64,000 nt of DNA from Photobacterium sp. GB-56 (GCF_003026105.1 NZ_PYNW01000003.1:310001-374000); one strand, 5' to 3'. Positions 8,476 to 18,314 are shown, numbered from the stretch's first letter. Notes: generated from the sequence alone by a model not told the origin. Made by a program: numbers and translations.

Positions 8476-9546
8476 ATGTCAAAAGTATGTAATCCATTAG
8501 GCACTGATGGTTTTGAATTTGTTGAATACACTGCTCCAACAAAAGTTGGGATCACTAAGCTTAAAAAATTATTTAGACAAATGGGCTTTGCGGAAATAGC
8601 GAAACATAAACATAAAATGGTGTGGCTTTACCGTCAGGGGGACATAAACTTCATAGTTAATGGCGAGTTAGCTTCGCAAGCAAGTTCGTTTGCATTGCAG
8701 CATGGCGCAAGCGTTAATGCGATGGCATTTCGGGTGAAAGAGGTTAATAAGGCGTTAGACTATGCTATCAAGCATGGTGCAACGAGGTGCGAAAATAATG
8801 TTGGGCTTATGGAACTCAACATTCCCGCTATTGAAGGTATTGGTGGTGCATTATTATATTTTGTCGATCGTTATGGCGAACGAGATATTTATGAAGTGGA
8901 TTTTGAGTATTACCCAGACGCACAACAGCGTTTAGCCGCTATAGATACAGGGTTATTAACGATTGATCACCTTACGCATAATGTTGCAATTGGACACATG
9001 GATAAGTGGTCTGATTTTTATGAAAAAATTGCTAATTTTCAAGAAATTAAATATTTTGATATTAAAGGGAAACTGACTGGTTTAAAATCTCGCGCAATGA
9101 CATCACCTTGTGGCAAAATCCGCATTCCTATCAATGAATCAAGCGATGAACATTCTCAAATTGCAGAATACTTAAAACAATATAATGGAGAAGGGATTCA
9201 GCATATCGCTTTAAGTACTAATGACATTCTTTCATCTGTGAAAAAACTTCGTCAATTAGGTGTTATCTTCATGGATACACCAGAGACTTATTACGAACTG
9301 GTCAATAAAAGGATTGATTGTCACGATGAAAATATTGCATTGTTGCAGCATGACAAAATACTGATCGATAGCGATGAACATGGTATTTTGTTGCAAATTT
9401 TCACGGGAACTGTGATTGGTCCCGTATTTTTTGAGATTATTCAACGCAAAGGAAATCAAGGATTCGGTGAAGGTAATTTTCAAGCTTTGTTCGAATCAAT
9501 TGAACTTGACCAAATACGCCGAGGTGTCCTGAGCGAAAAATCTTAG
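8476..9546 (+). CDS. hppD: 4-hydroxyphenylpyruvate dioxygenase
   Basis: Converts 4-hydroxyphenylpyruvate to homogentisate in tyrosine breakdown. The 356 residues form two vicinal-oxygen-chelate halves. The Fe(II) ligands are visible: His in IDHLTHNV, His in GIQHIAL, and Glu in FFEIIQRKG near the C-terminus. A good ribosome site (ATAGGAG) precedes ATG at 8476. The homogentisate pathway genes (hmgA, maiA) do not follow, so the gene is either solitary or a source of homogentisate pigment. It ends in an AT-rich hairpin. Confidence 0.93.
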   Translation: MSKVCNPLGTDGFEFVEYTAPTKVGITKLKKLFRQMGFAEIAKHKHKMVWLYRQGDINFIVNGELASQASSFALQHGASVNAMAFRVKEVNKALDYAIKHGATRCENNVGLMELNIPAIEGIGGALLYFVDRYGERDIYEVDFEYYPDAQQRLAAIDTGLLTIDHLTHNVAIGHMDKWSDFYEKIANFQEIKYFDIKGKLTGLKSRAMTSPCGKIRIPINESSDEHSQIAEYLKQYNGEGIQHIALSTNDILSSVKKLRQLGVIFMDTPETYYELVNKRIDCHDENIALLQHDKILIDSDEHGILLQIFTGTVIGPVFFEIIQRKGNQGFGEGNFQALFESIELDQIRRGVLSEKS

Positions 9547-9584
9547 CTTAATGAAAATAAGCAATTTGTTTCCCTGCTGTTAGC

Positions 9585-9633
9585 TATAAATTTTACATTT
9601 CTTCAATGTAAAATTTATACCAGAGGGTCTGGT
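9585..9633 (+). terminator. Two adjacent hairpins after hppD
   Basis: A 15-bp perfect inverted repeat (9585-9599 / 9605-9619), almost all A/T, is followed at once by ACCAGA-GGG-TCTGGT (9619-9633). Neither has a strong U tract, so they may end hppD weakly or fold in the rimB leader. Confidence 0.5.
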
Positions 9634-9709
9634 TAATGTTCTCTATACTGTAGTAGTATCATTTCAAGGTATTGGGTTTAATGCTTTTATAGTATATTGG
9701 ACATCTAAT

Positions 9710-10171
9710 ATGGTTAATAAAGATACAATAGTGAATAAAAATAATAAGTTTCTTGTTGGGTGGCGTGAAGTTGCTACATTACCTGATCTGGGTATCAATA
9801 ATATTCATGTAAAAATTGATACTGGTGCACGTAGTTCGTGCCTACATACTTTCAAAATTGAAGAATTTACCCGTGACGGTGAAGATTGGGTGAAGTTTTG
9901 GATTCACCCAATCCATAACAACACCGACGTAGAACAAATTTGTGAAGCTAAAGTGGCTGATAAACGCGTTGTAAGAAACTCAGGTGGTGATGAGCAACTG
10001 CGCTACTTTATCGTTTCTACAATTGATTTTAATGGTCAACAGTGGCCGATTGAAATTTCGCTAACCAGTCGTGATAATATGGCTTTCCGTATGCTACTAG
10101 GGCGTACAGCTATGCATGATCGTATTATTGTTGATCCAGAAGCATCTTATCTTATTAAAAATCAAGGCTAG
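9710..10171 (+). CDS. rimB: RimB-type retropepsin-like protease paired with RimK
   Basis: A 153-residue member of the ATP-dependent zinc protease-annotated family, whose members are retropepsin-like. The aspartic-protease-like motif is visible as [13 protein letters not shown], with a second conserved block [11 protein letters not shown]. It lies five bases before rimK. In Pseudomonas the small RimB protein cuts the poly-glutamate tails that RimK adds to ribosomal protein S6, so the two likely set the tail length together. The name is by family and context; the sequence alone does not prove activity. Confidence 0.82.
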   Translation: MVNKDTIVNKNNKFLVGWREVATLPDLGINNIHVKIDTGARSSCLHTFKIEEFTRDGEDWVKFWIHPIHNNTDVEQICEAKVADKRVVRNSGGDEQLRYFIVSTIDFNGQQWPIEISLTSRDNMAFRMLLGRTAMHDRIIVDPEASYLIKNQG

Positions 10172-10176
10172 TTGTC

Positions 10177-11079
10177 ATGAAAATTGGAATTTTATCTCGC
10201 AATCGTTCACTGTATTCGACAGCTCGTTTGATTGAAGCCGCTGAACAACGTGGCCATGAAATTAAAGTGATCGATGCACTGCGTTGTTATATGAACATTA
10301 ACTCGCAAAAACCTCAGATTCACTTTAAAGGTGAAGATTTAGTGGATTTTGACGCGATTATTCCACGTATAGGTGCATCAGTAACATTTTACGGTACTGC
10401 TGTTTTGCGTCAGTTTGAAATGATGGGTGTATATACCGTTAATGAATCTGTAGCGATAAGCCGCTCACGTGATAAGTTACGTTCAATGCAACTACTATCA
10501 CGTAAGTGTATTGGTATGCCTGTGACAGGTTTTGCAAGTAAGCCTGATGACGTTAAAGATTTACTTGATATGGTTGGTGGTGCGCCAGTCGTTATTAAGC
10601 TATTAGAAGGCACACAAGGCATTGGTGTTGTTCTTGCTGAAACACGTAAAGCTGCTGAAAGTGTTATTGAAGCTTTCATGGGTCTTAAAGCGAATATCAT
10701 GGTTCAAGAATACATTAAGGAAGCAGGCGGTGCAGATATCCGTTGTTTCGTTATTGGCGATAAAGTGATTGCAGCAATGAAACGCCAAGGTGCAGAAGGC
10801 GAGTTCCGTTCAAACCTACACCGCGGTGGTAGCGCAGCACTGGTTAAGATCACACCTGAAGAACGTAAAACAGCCGTTGCAGCTGCAAAAATTATGGGAT
10901 TAGGTGTTGCTGGTGTTGACCTGTTACGTTCAGAGCGTGGTCCACTTGTTATGGAAGTTAACTCTTCACCAGGCCTTGAAGGTATTGAGAAAGCGACAGG
11001 TAAAGATATTGCCGGCATGATCATCGATTACATCGAAAAAAATGCAGTGAAAAAAACGACACTTCGCAATAAAGGCTAA
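10177..11079 (+). CDS. rimK: Ribosomal protein S6--L-glutamate ligase RimK
   Basis: A 300-residue ATP-grasp ligase that adds glutamates to the C-terminus of ribosomal protein S6. The start [18 protein letters not shown] is typical of RimK. The ATP-grasp part shows [18 protein letters not shown] (nucleotide-binding loop) and the C-terminal metal-binding block [14 protein letters not shown]. Length equals the E. coli protein. It is the second gene of a rimB-rimK unit and ends at a strong terminator. Confidence 0.95.
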   Translation: MKIGILSRNRSLYSTARLIEAAEQRGHEIKVIDALRCYMNINSQKPQIHFKGEDLVDFDAIIPRIGASVTFYGTAVLRQFEMMGVYTVNESVAISRSRDKLRSMQLLSRKCIGMPVTGFASKPDDVKDLLDMVGGAPVVIKLLEGTQGIGVVLAETRKAAESVIEAFMGLKANIMVQEYIKEAGGADIRCFVIGDKVIAAMKRQGAEGEFRSNLHRGGSAALVKITPEERKTAVAAAKIMGLGVAGVDLLRSERGPLVMEVNSSPGLEGIEKATGKDIAGMIIDYIEKNAVKKTTLRNKG

Positions 11080-11095
11080 TTGAAAAATTAAGCAT

Positions 11096-11124
11096 AAAAA
11101 AGGCGCTCAATGAGCGCCTTTTTT
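11096..11124. terminator. Bidirectional terminator after rimK
   Basis: Tight 14-bp inverted repeat AAAAAAGGCGCTCA / TGAGCGCCTTTTTT around a single central base, between two convergent genes. Confidence 0.93.
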
Positions 11125-11152
11125 GTCACTATTTAATGGTTATCTTACCGAC

Positions 11153-12682
11153 TTATAACTGTTTCTCTATTGGTAATACACCGGCCGCCCAAGCGCCCAT
11201 TTTAAGCCAAATGCTACTGTCTGGCTCTGATGTATACTGCTTGCCCGTTGTATCATCATTCCATATGATCTCACCATTTTCGTCCAATGCTAAACGGTAA
11301 GCATCTTTAACAAGTGAGTTATTGATCGTGTTGTAAACTTCACCTGAGAATTTAGGTGAATCAACAATCACGCCTAACTCTGTATTTAAGTATGCAGAGC
11401 GTGGATCAAAGTTAAATGAACCGACGAAAATTTTCGATTTATCAATAATAAACGTTTTCGCATGCAAACTTGTACGAGAGCGACTTAGCCATTTGTGTTT
11501 TGTTTTATGGCCGGGTTCTACTTTTACTTCGTATAGCTTAACACCACCTTCTAGCATGATTTTACGGTATTTGGCATACCAGCCATGTACAGCGAAAACG
11601 TCATTAGAAGCTAATGAGTTGGTAACAATAGTGATGTTTTTGCCGTTCTTTGCCGCTTTAGCTAGCACTTTAGCCCCTTCTTCTGTTGGGACAAAATACG
11701 GTGAAACTAAAAAGAAATCATGCTCTGCTTTCGCGATCATCTCTGATAGCTTATGTAGCAATAAATCATCTTTACTATTCGCAATTTTATACGGTGTATC
11801 GTAAAGCAGTTCTGCATCTGTCCAGTATAGCGGTAATGTCTCTTCCATTAACTGCTGTACCATTGGGTGGTTTTTTAGCGAACTTGCATAGTCTGATGAC
11901 ATGTACTTAAGCTGAGCATCTTTCCACTGTGCCAGTTGTTCTTTTGTAGGCTTATGTGCTGATGAGACTAAGGCTTCAATCGGTGTTGCTGGTTTACTGT
12001 TCCAGTATTCATCAAATTGACGTGCGAATTGTGGGATCACTTTACCCAGCATAATGAGGTCGAAGTCTCCGAATTCTACGTCACTATTGGCAGAGAAATA
12101 CTCGTCGCCGATATTACGTCCTCCGGTAATGGCAAACACACCATCTGCAATAATGGCTTTATTGTGCATACGGCGATTTAACCGATCAAAGTCAGTTAAG
12201 AAACTTAATGGCTTAATAGTACGGTTTGAAAATGGGTTAAATAAGCGTACTTCAACATTAGGATGAGCAGAGAGGCTTGCTAATGCTTGATCGTCACGAT
12301 TTTGCATATCATCAAGTAATAAGCGCACACGAACGCCACGCTCAGCAGCTTGATATAAATACCATGTCATCAACCCACTTGTCGCATCATCACGGTAAAT
12401 ATAGTACTGAACATCCAGTGTTTTTTGTGCATGTTCAATAATAGCCAAACGTGCAAGTAATGCGGCTTGACCATCACCAAGAGGGTAGAAGCCTGTTTTA
12501 TCAGGATGAATGCTGGTATAAGGCAAAGAGCTTTGGTACAAGCTAGTGTTGAAATTATCAACATTGGAATAGCTTGCTTGCTTTTCTAGTGATAACGGTT
12601 GAGCACAACCAACAAGTGCTAGAATACTTGTTGCGATAATAGTACGAGATAACAGCTTCTTATAATCTTTAATACGGATCAT
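11153..12682 (-). CDS. Phospholipase D/cardiolipin synthase-like lipoprotein
   Basis: A 509-residue protein with a lipoprotein signal (ILALVGC, Cys about 26) and two PLD catalytic HKD motifs: RMHNKAIIADG followed by GGRN, and SLHAKTFIIDK followed by GSFNFDPRS. The order and length match the ClsC/YmdC branch, which joins phosphatidylethanolamine and phosphatidylglycerol to make cardiolipin. The lipobox is unusual for ClsC and would place the enzyme on the periplasmic face of a membrane. It could also be a general periplasmic phospholipase. It stands alone, convergent with rimK. Confidence 0.87.
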   Translation of the reverse strand: MIRIKDYKKLLSRTIIATSILALVGCAQPLSLEKQASYSNVDNFNTSLYQSSLPYTSIHPDKTGFYPLGDGQAALLARLAIIEHAQKTLDVQYYIYRDDATSGLMTWYLYQAAERGVRVRLLLDDMQNRDDQALASLSAHPNVEVRLFNPFSNRTIKPLSFLTDFDRLNRRMHNKAIIADGVFAITGGRNIGDEYFSANSDVEFGDFDLIMLGKVIPQFARQFDEYWNSKPATPIEALVSSAHKPTKEQLAQWKDAQLKYMSSDYASSLKNHPMVQQLMEETLPLYWTDAELLYDTPYKIANSKDDLLLHKLSEMIAKAEHDFFLVSPYFVPTEEGAKVLAKAAKNGKNITIVTNSLASNDVFAVHGWYAKYRKIMLEGGVKLYEVKVEPGHKTKHKWLSRSRTSLHAKTFIIDKSKIFVGSFNFDPRSAYLNTELGVIVDSPKFSGEVYNTINNSLVKDAYRLALDENGEIIWNDDTTGKQYTSEPDSSIWLKMGAWAAGVLPIEKQL

Positions 12683-12833
12683 GGCTAAGACATTGAAAAT
12701 AAATGTGACTGGATTCTACAGAGGAATAATTGGGTAAGCTGTAATTAAAAATACATTATGTGATCATTTTCTGCTTTTAGAAAACTAACTGATAAGAAGT
12801 GTAACAAAGTAAGAATCTATTATTATATTGAGT

Positions 12834-12868
12834 CAAAAAAAGCCCGAAATAATTGCTTATTTCGGGCT
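12834..12868 (-). terminator. Terminator of the membrane/winged-helix gene
   Basis: Stem AGCCCGAAATAA / TTATTTCGGGCT (12841-12868), loop TTGC, with a seven-base T run on the minus strand at 12834-12840. Confidence 0.9.
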
Positions 12869-12899
12869 GGTATTTTGGTTAATCTATCACAGTGATGCG

Positions 12900-13967
12900 T
12901 TAACTCGTCGTGGTTGTAAGTCCATGCCATTGGTAATGATTGTTAGGCTTTTTACTCACAATACCTTCATCCAATAGCTGTTTGAAAATACTATCAACCT
13001 CATCGGTTGAAATATTTAAAAACTTACTTACAGCGCGTTTACTGCAATTTACTTTGTTATGACTAAGCGCATCAACGGTTAATTCATAAGGGGTTTTAGG
13101 CTGTTCAGGTTCGACAATAATTTCTTCTGGCTCTTGCTCATGTACATTAACTTCTGATGTTCCAATCGTTGAAGGGTCAAAATGTTCTAGCAGTTTAGGT
13201 TGGTCAAATTCATTGTATCCTGCCATTTCTAACACTTTGTTATGGCGATACTGATGACGAAAACGATTCTCTTCACCTATTAACCCTACAAAGAATGCAG
13301 CAAAGAAATCTAATAATACTGATAGAAACACCACTAAACCTAACTGTGCGGCTTGAGGGGTTACATGTAACGATTCTGCAAGACTATCAATCAATCCTAA
13401 AACCGAGCCTTGGCTAACGACAGGAATGCTATCACGTTCCATTGCAAGCTTTTGTTGTTGCTTACGTAATTCATCATTTTGTTTTTGAATGCGTGCAACA
13501 CCAGAGGCAATGCGCTCCATCTGGATGTATTTTTCTGCTGCGACGTTATTGAGATCAATTTGTTTTTCAATGGCTTCAATCTGCATGTTGAATGCATTGA
13601 TTTTGCTTTTTTGAACGTTAACTTCACTTTGTGCTTTATTCGTTGCGCTGTTAATACCGCCAATAGATCCACCAATCGAAATTGCGGCAAGAACGGCGTA
13701 AAAAGTAAAAGCAGATAGTGTGCCAGTATAGTTACGACGTGCTTTACGTTCCCCAACTTCGTACCATGCGAAGAATTTTCCTAGTTCGAAAATAACCGCC
13801 AATCCACCAAAGAGAAACTTCATTAATGGATCATCATCAATGGAAAGGAATAATAGCAGCGAGAAGATGATAGAGGCGAGAATAGCTGCACCTGTGAAAC
13901 TATAAACTGTCCACATCGCAAAAAATCCTTTCGGGTAGCGGATGTGACTTTTCTGATCGTAAAGCAT
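12900..13967 (-). CDS. Membrane protein with coiled coil and C-terminal winged-helix-like domain
   Basis: I do not recognise the family. The 355 residues show three hydrophobic helices (about 16-43, 50-68 and 83-106), a charged coiled coil (about 107-185, rich in Q, K, E), a fourth helix LGLVVFLSVLLDFFAAFFVG (about 208-230), an acidic proline-containing linker and a C-terminal helix-turn-helix-like block (VSKFLNISTDEVDSIFKQLL, then EGIVSKK). This suggests a membrane-tethered regulator, or a partition-like protein with a small DNA- or protein-binding tail. The gene is monocistronic with its own terminator. Confidence 0.6.
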   Translation of the reverse strand: MLYDQKSHIRYPKGFFAMWTVYSFTGAAILASIIFSLLLFLSIDDDPLMKFLFGGLAVIFELGKFFAWYEVGERKARRNYTGTLSAFTFYAVLAAISIGGSIGGINSATNKAQSEVNVQKSKINAFNMQIEAIEKQIDLNNVAAEKYIQMERIASGVARIQKQNDELRKQQQKLAMERDSIPVVSQGSVLGLIDSLAESLHVTPQAAQLGLVVFLSVLLDFFAAFFVGLIGEENRFRHQYRHNKVLEMAGYNEFDQPKLLEHFDPSTIGTSEVNVHEQEPEEIIVEPEQPKTPYELTVDALSHNKVNCSKRAVSKFLNISTDEVDSIFKQLLDEGIVSKKPNNHYQWHGLTTTTS

Positions 13968-14327
13968 AAATTAAGTCTGAGTAATGAGCGTTTGCTCGCT
14001 TGTCGTTATTAACGCCAAGCAAAAAAGGAGTCTATAGGATACCTTAAAATTGTTCCCAGCCCTTATAAAACCTAGCGTGTTGTGTTTTTTCGATGAAAAT
14101 TTACACGCCGCTTTCATTGCTGTTTAAAATGCCACCATAGAGTGATTACAAACTAAACATAATCGAAGGTTAAATAAGACTACTGTGCAAAAAAGGGGGA
14201 ATATCTAACATGATGTATAGTGGTCATTTATTGCTAAAGCTATGAGTCTTTATCCATCTTTTATATAAACTAATTAATACGGATTGAGATAAATTGTCAT
14301 TATATTGACAAAAATATCTAGCATTAT
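13968..14327. other. Intergenic region, 360 bases
   Basis: It contains the upstream regions of the divergent membrane-protein gene and the hypothetical gene at 14.3 kb. I see no RNA gene or clear repeat in it. Confidence 0.4.
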
Positions 14328-14813
14328 TTGAATAATAGGAACAATAAAGTAACCACAGGTAGTTTTGTGAAATATCAACCTCAGTCGAATGTGATGGGAA
14401 GTATCGATCAACAGGTTAGGGATAACACAACACCGATTTATTATACTGAAAGAGAACGCGTAATGTATGAGCGCTTAGGACAGTCCTATGCGTGGTACAA
14501 AATTATGGACGATGAATTATCGCTCATAGAGCAAAAGTGTCTAAGTGCTTTTTATGATACTTGGCCGCAATTGCAAAAGTTTGATTTTCAAAGTTATAAA
14601 GAAATTGTTAGTAATAAAGTTCATGTGATGTTTGAAATTCAACGTATTAAGACAAAATACCCGGCGTCAGAACAACAACAATCCTTTATAAATAACTTAT
14701 TGATAAAAAGAGATTTATTGTATCCTGAATGGTTAAGAGCCAAAAAGTCTTTAGAGTATATAGAATCTGAAAAAGCCTATTTACGTGCAGTTAAAGATAT
14801 CGCCCATAATTAA
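14328..14813 (+). CDS. Hypothetical protein, helical
   Basis: I do not recognise it. It is a soluble, largely helical protein with many Tyr and Gln residues and no signal peptide. The start is unsure: TTG at 14328 has no ribosome site, GTG at 14367 (VKYQPQ) has AGGT six bases upstream, and ATG at 14394 is also in frame. I give the longest frame. A small gene follows 57 bases after the stop on the same strand. Confidence 0.5.
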   Translation: MNNRNNKVTTGSFVKYQPQSNVMGSIDQQVRDNTTPIYYTERERVMYERLGQSYAWYKIMDDELSLIEQKCLSAFYDTWPQLQKFDFQSYKEIVSNKVHVMFEIQRIKTKYPASEQQQSFINNLLIKRDLLYPEWLRAKKSLEYIESEKAYLRAVKDIAHN

Positions 14814-14870
14814 TTATGTAAAAAGCTGACCTATACTTATTGTTAATTTAACGGTTAAGGAGGGTCAGTG

Positions 14871-15122
14871 ATGTTCTTTACCAGTGAACATAAAATGACA
14901 AATGAAGAGCAATTTTTCATTAAGTCGCAGTATATGGGGTGCAATTTACCATCTAATTTACAATTACACCTTGCTTTAGTTTATGTTGATAATCAAACGT
15001 TTCAATGTGTTTGGGAAGCAGAATCTCTTGAAATGATTGAGCATTATGTCGATGCTCAATTAGCAGATTGTTGTCAGAGCCACTATTTTAAAGTTGATCC
15101 ATTCTCAGCTATTGGTGCTTAA
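14871..15122 (+). CDS. Small protein, possibly DUF3303-like
   Basis: An 83-residue protein with an excellent ribosome site (AAGGAGG, seven bases before ATG at 14871). The pattern FQCVWEAESLEMIEHYVD followed by YFKVDP recalls small ferredoxin-like DUF3303-type proteins, but I am not certain. It has no signal peptide. It may be co-transcribed with the hypothetical gene upstream. Confidence 0.6.
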   Translation: MFFTSEHKMTNEEQFFIKSQYMGCNLPSNLQLHLALVYVDNQTFQCVWEAESLEMIEHYVDAQLADCCQSHYFKVDPFSAIGA

Positions 15123-15337
15123 AAATTTGTTATTAATATAATTAATATGTTGTTCTGATGTGATGGATTAAAATATTACGTCTTATTAATGTTAATGCTT
15201 GTATTGCGTTATTCCTTTGTGTGATGAATATCGAATTATCATTTATATGAAGGGTGATTCTCTGCGCAAAAATGATTTCTATTAATAACTACTCTCAATT
15301 TATAAATATTTTGTAATAAATATCGAGAGAAGTATTA

Positions 15338-16405
15338 ATGAAAAAGAATTTAGTTTGCTTAGGTATCTTGGTTGCTGGTTTAAGTTTTCAATCATCCTCT
15401 TTTGCTCAAGGTACTGAACTGCCTAATATTAAGATATTAGCAACGGGTGGAACAATAGCTGGTGCAGGGCAATCGGCAACAGGCAGTGCGTATACGTCAG
15501 GACAAGTCGGTATTGATGCCCTTATTAATGCTGTACCGGAAATGACAAAAATTGCCGATATCAGTGGCGAGCAAGTTGCGAATATTGGTTCGCAAGACAT
15601 GAATGATCAGGTATGGCTTACGTTAGCTAAACGTGTCAATGAACTCTTAGCGAAAGACGATGTTGACGGTATTGTTATTACACATGGTACTGACACCATG
15701 GAAGAAACAGCATACTTTTTAAATTTAACCGTGAAGAGTGATAAGCCTGTTGTATTAGTGGGTGCAATGCGCCCATCAACCGCGATGAGTGCTGATGGAC
15801 CTGTTAACTTATACAATGCTGTGATCACCGCTGCTGACACTGATTCAAAAGGCCGCGGTGTGTTAATGGCGATGAATGATGTGATTTTGGATGCGCGTGA
15901 TGTCACTAAGACCAGTACAACAGCTGTCGATACATTTAAATCACCTAATTTTGGTGAGTTAGGTTATATCCATAATGGCGATGCGGTGTATCAACGCAGT
16001 CCAGAGCGTCATAATACGAAAGATTCTAGGTTTGATATATCGAAAGTGAAAACCTTACCTAAAGTCGGGATCGTTTATAACTATTCCAACGCCTCTGACT
16101 TACCTGTTAAAGCGCTAATTGATGCAAAATTTGATGGTATTGTGAGTGCTGGTGTTGGTAATGGTAATATTTATAAAGGTATTTTCGAACAACTCGCTAA
16201 AGCAAGTAAAGACGGGATCATGGTCGTTCGGAGTTCTCGTGTACCTACTGGCGCGACAACACTTGCGGCAGAAATCGATGACACTAAATATGGTTTTGTT
16301 GCATCCGGAACTCTAAATCCCCAAAAAGCCCGTATTCTATTAATGCTGTCATTAACGCAAACAAATGATTATCGTGATGTACAAAAGATGTTTCAGTATT
16401 ACTAG
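15338..16405 (+). CDS. ansB: Type II periplasmic L-asparaginase
   Basis: Hydrolyses asparagine to aspartate and ammonia in the periplasm. A signal peptide ends at about residue 24 (SSSFAQ). The first catalytic Thr is Thr39 in ILATGGTIAG; the second block HGTDTMEETAYFL carries the Thr-Asp pair. The closing NPQKARILLMLSL and a C-terminal QKMFQYY match E. coli AnsB. AnsB is usually induced by anaerobiosis and CRP; the 215-base leader has only partial matches to those sites. The aspartoacylase at 20 kb also yields aspartate, but the two genes are not linked. Confidence 0.94.
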   Translation: MKKNLVCLGILVAGLSFQSSSFAQGTELPNIKILATGGTIAGAGQSATGSAYTSGQVGIDALINAVPEMTKIADISGEQVANIGSQDMNDQVWLTLAKRVNELLAKDDVDGIVITHGTDTMEETAYFLNLTVKSDKPVVLVGAMRPSTAMSADGPVNLYNAVITAADTDSKGRGVLMAMNDVILDARDVTKTSTTAVDTFKSPNFGELGYIHNGDAVYQRSPERHNTKDSRFDISKVKTLPKVGIVYNYSNASDLPVKALIDAKFDGIVSAGVGNGNIYKGIFEQLAKASKDGIMVVRSSRVPTGATTLAAEIDDTKYGFVASGTLNPQKARILLMLSLTQTNDYRDVQKMFQYY

Positions 16406-16453
16406 ATTATATTTATAGGCTTGAGTTTCGTGTTTACGTAGGTTTTTTATAGT

Positions 16454-16479
16454 AAAAAGCCAGTCTTCCTGACTGGCTT
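16454..16479 (-). terminator. Terminator of the ScsC-like gene
   Basis: Stem AAGCCAGTC / GACTGGCTT, loop TTCCT, with a run of T on the minus strand. It may also end ansB weakly. Confidence 0.75.
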
Positions 16480-16504
16480 GATACTCGCTTAATAACGTAC
16501 TGAA

Positions 16505-17284
16505 TTATTTAGCGTTGCTCTTTACTTCCGCAATGGCATCTTTAAGCCCCTGAGGATCGTAGCCATTAATAATGTGAACATTGTCTGTGGTTACATTATC
16601 TGTTGGCATAACAATTAATGCCGGTGTTCCTTGAAAACCTAATTTACTAAATAGCTGGAAGTTGCCTTCAAAACTATTGTTTGCATCAAACTTACTAATA
16701 TCAATGCCCAACTTAGTTGCAATATCATTAACATCTTGTTTGGTTAATTTGCCTTCATCTTTACCTGAGGCAAATACGGCATTATGGTATTTACTGTAAA
16801 GGTCACTGCCTTTATGGGCAAAAATCCAGTTACCCATATCTGCCGCATATTTTGAAGCTTCCCAACGTGATGCAAAGATTGGCGTTTCTTTGAAAATGAA
16901 TTTTACATCGGGGTTTTCAGCTTCAAGTTGTTTCACGATAGGTGAAATTTTTGAGCAGAACATGCATTGGTAATCAAAAAACTCAATAACGTTTACTTTG
17001 GCATCTTTAGGGCCAACATATGGTGTTTTAGCATCTTTAATAAGTTGGTCAGCATAAGCGACAACAGTTTGCTTCGCTGATTGTACCTGCTTTTCCATCT
17101 GTTGCTTTTGCAGTGTTTCTGATGCTTTTACTAAAACTTCAGGGTGCTCAATAATATATTGGCTGGCAATCTTTTCAATTTGCGCTTTTTGCTCAGGGCT
17201 AAAGTCTTTATTATTAACTACTGTTGTTTCATTACAGCCAGCTAATAGTACTGTCACCATAAGCGGTAAAATTAGTTTTTTCAT
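16505..17284 (-). CDS. ScsC/DsbA-like thiol oxidoreductase lipoprotein
   Basis: A 259-residue protein with a lipobox (LLAGC, Cys16-17). A helical region (about 27-75, FSPEQKAQIEKIASQYIIEHPE) matches the N-terminal oligomerisation domain of ScsC. The DsbA-type thioredoxin domain carries the active site FFDYQCMFCSK and the cis-proline loop GTPALIV. ScsC is a periplasmic disulfide isomerase or copper-binding partner kept reduced by ScsB. Here it is membrane anchored and lies 12 kb from scsB-scsD. Its own terminator and promoter region suggest separate regulation. Confidence 0.82.
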   Translation of the reverse strand: MKKLILPLMVTVLLAGCNETTVVNNKDFSPEQKAQIEKIASQYIIEHPEVLVKASETLQKQQMEKQVQSAKQTVVAYADQLIKDAKTPYVGPKDAKVNVIEFFDYQCMFCSKISPIVKQLEAENPDVKFIFKETPIFASRWEASKYAADMGNWIFAHKGSDLYSKYHNAVFASGKDEGKLTKQDVNDIATKLGIDISKFDANNSFEGNFQLFSKLGFQGTPALIVMPTDNVTTDNVHIINGYDPQGLKDAIAEVKSNAK

Positions 17285-17549
17285 TTTATCTCTATACGTT
17301 AGATAGCGTATTAATTATCACCAATTAAATGATATAGAGTATGAATGTAACCTGAATCAAATTGTTAAATATTATAGAAATGTTTATTTTTAAATAAAAA
17401 ATTCAATAGAAGAAAGTGAGTTAATTAAATTGTTATATAAAATATAGATCTTATTTTTCATTATTTGAAAATATCATTGTGATGTATTGCGCATAATTAT
17501 GAATACTTTTGTTGTAAATTATTCATAACGAATGAACAGAGATCTTATT

Positions 17550-18269
17550 ATGAATAAAAAAATTACATTATTAGCCGTTAGCTCATTATTTGCTTTATCT
17601 ACACTTTCTACAGCGGCTTTTGCGGATCCTAAAGTACCGGCGACTGATCCTGGTTATAGTACGATCCAAATAATGGAAATGGGGCAACCAAAAGACGTCC
17701 ATTGGATCTCAGTTAAGCAAATTGCTGAAAAATTAAAAGGTAAGCCACCAATGGCTGTCGGCTTTGACATTGATGACACGGTATTATTCAGTACACCGGG
17801 TTTCTATCGTGGTAAGCAGGAGTTTTCTCCAAATAGTTTTTCATACCTGCATGAGCAGAAGTTCTGGGATAAAATGAACTGTGAGTGGGAGAAATTTAGT
17901 TTACCAAAGCAAATAGGTAAAGAGTTGATTGCTATGCACCAAAAACGTGGCGATCAAATTTACTTTATTACAGGTCGTACAGCGTCAAAATGTGAAATTA
18001 CCACGCAATATTTAAAAGATGTATTTGGTATTAAAAATATGCATAAGGTGATATTTGCAGGATCAAGTAAAACAGAATTTACTAAAACGCCTTACATAAA
18101 AGAAAATAATATTAAGTTATATTATGGTGATTCTGACGGTGATATTATTTCAGCTCGCAAAGCGGGAGCAGAAGGCATTCGTATTATGCGAGCTGCCAAC
18201 TCAAGTAACCGACCAATTGCTAAAAATGGTGTTTTCGGTGAAGAAGTCGTGACTAATTCACAGTACTAG
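17550..18269 (+). CDS. aphA: Class B non-specific acid phosphatase
   Basis: A periplasmic, Mg-dependent HAD-fold phosphatase that frees phosphate from nucleotides and sugar phosphates. The signal peptide ends AAFA, about residue 25. The HAD motif FDIDDTV carries nucleophile Asp73 and Asp75. ITGRTASK and YYGDSDGDI are the later HAD motifs. Length equals E. coli AphA (about 237). I chose ATG at 17550 because MNKK gives a normal signal peptide and GAGA lies at eight bases; ATG at 17532 is in frame. Confidence 0.94.
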   Translation: MNKKITLLAVSSLFALSTLSTAAFADPKVPATDPGYSTIQIMEMGQPKDVHWISVKQIAEKLKGKPPMAVGFDIDDTVLFSTPGFYRGKQEFSPNSFSYLHEQKFWDKMNCEWEKFSLPKQIGKELIAMHQKRGDQIYFITGRTASKCEITTQYLKDVFGIKNMHKVIFAGSSKTEFTKTPYIKENNIKLYYGDSDGDIISARKAGAEGIRIMRAANSSNRPIAKNGVFGEEVVTNSQY

Positions 18270-18283
18270 TTGTTAATGAATTT

Positions 18284-18314
18284 AAAAAAAGCGACCGTTA
18301 TGGTCGCTTTTTTT
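18284..18314. terminator. Bidirectional terminator after aphA
   Basis: Stem AAAAAAAGCGACC / GGTCGCTTTTTTT with loop GTTAT. It overlaps the last codon of the convergent DUF3392 gene by a few bases. Confidence 0.93.

Noticed and set aside
17470..17520. CRP site upstream of aphA (TGTGA half-site)
   Set aside because: Only one half matches; the second half has too many mismatches.
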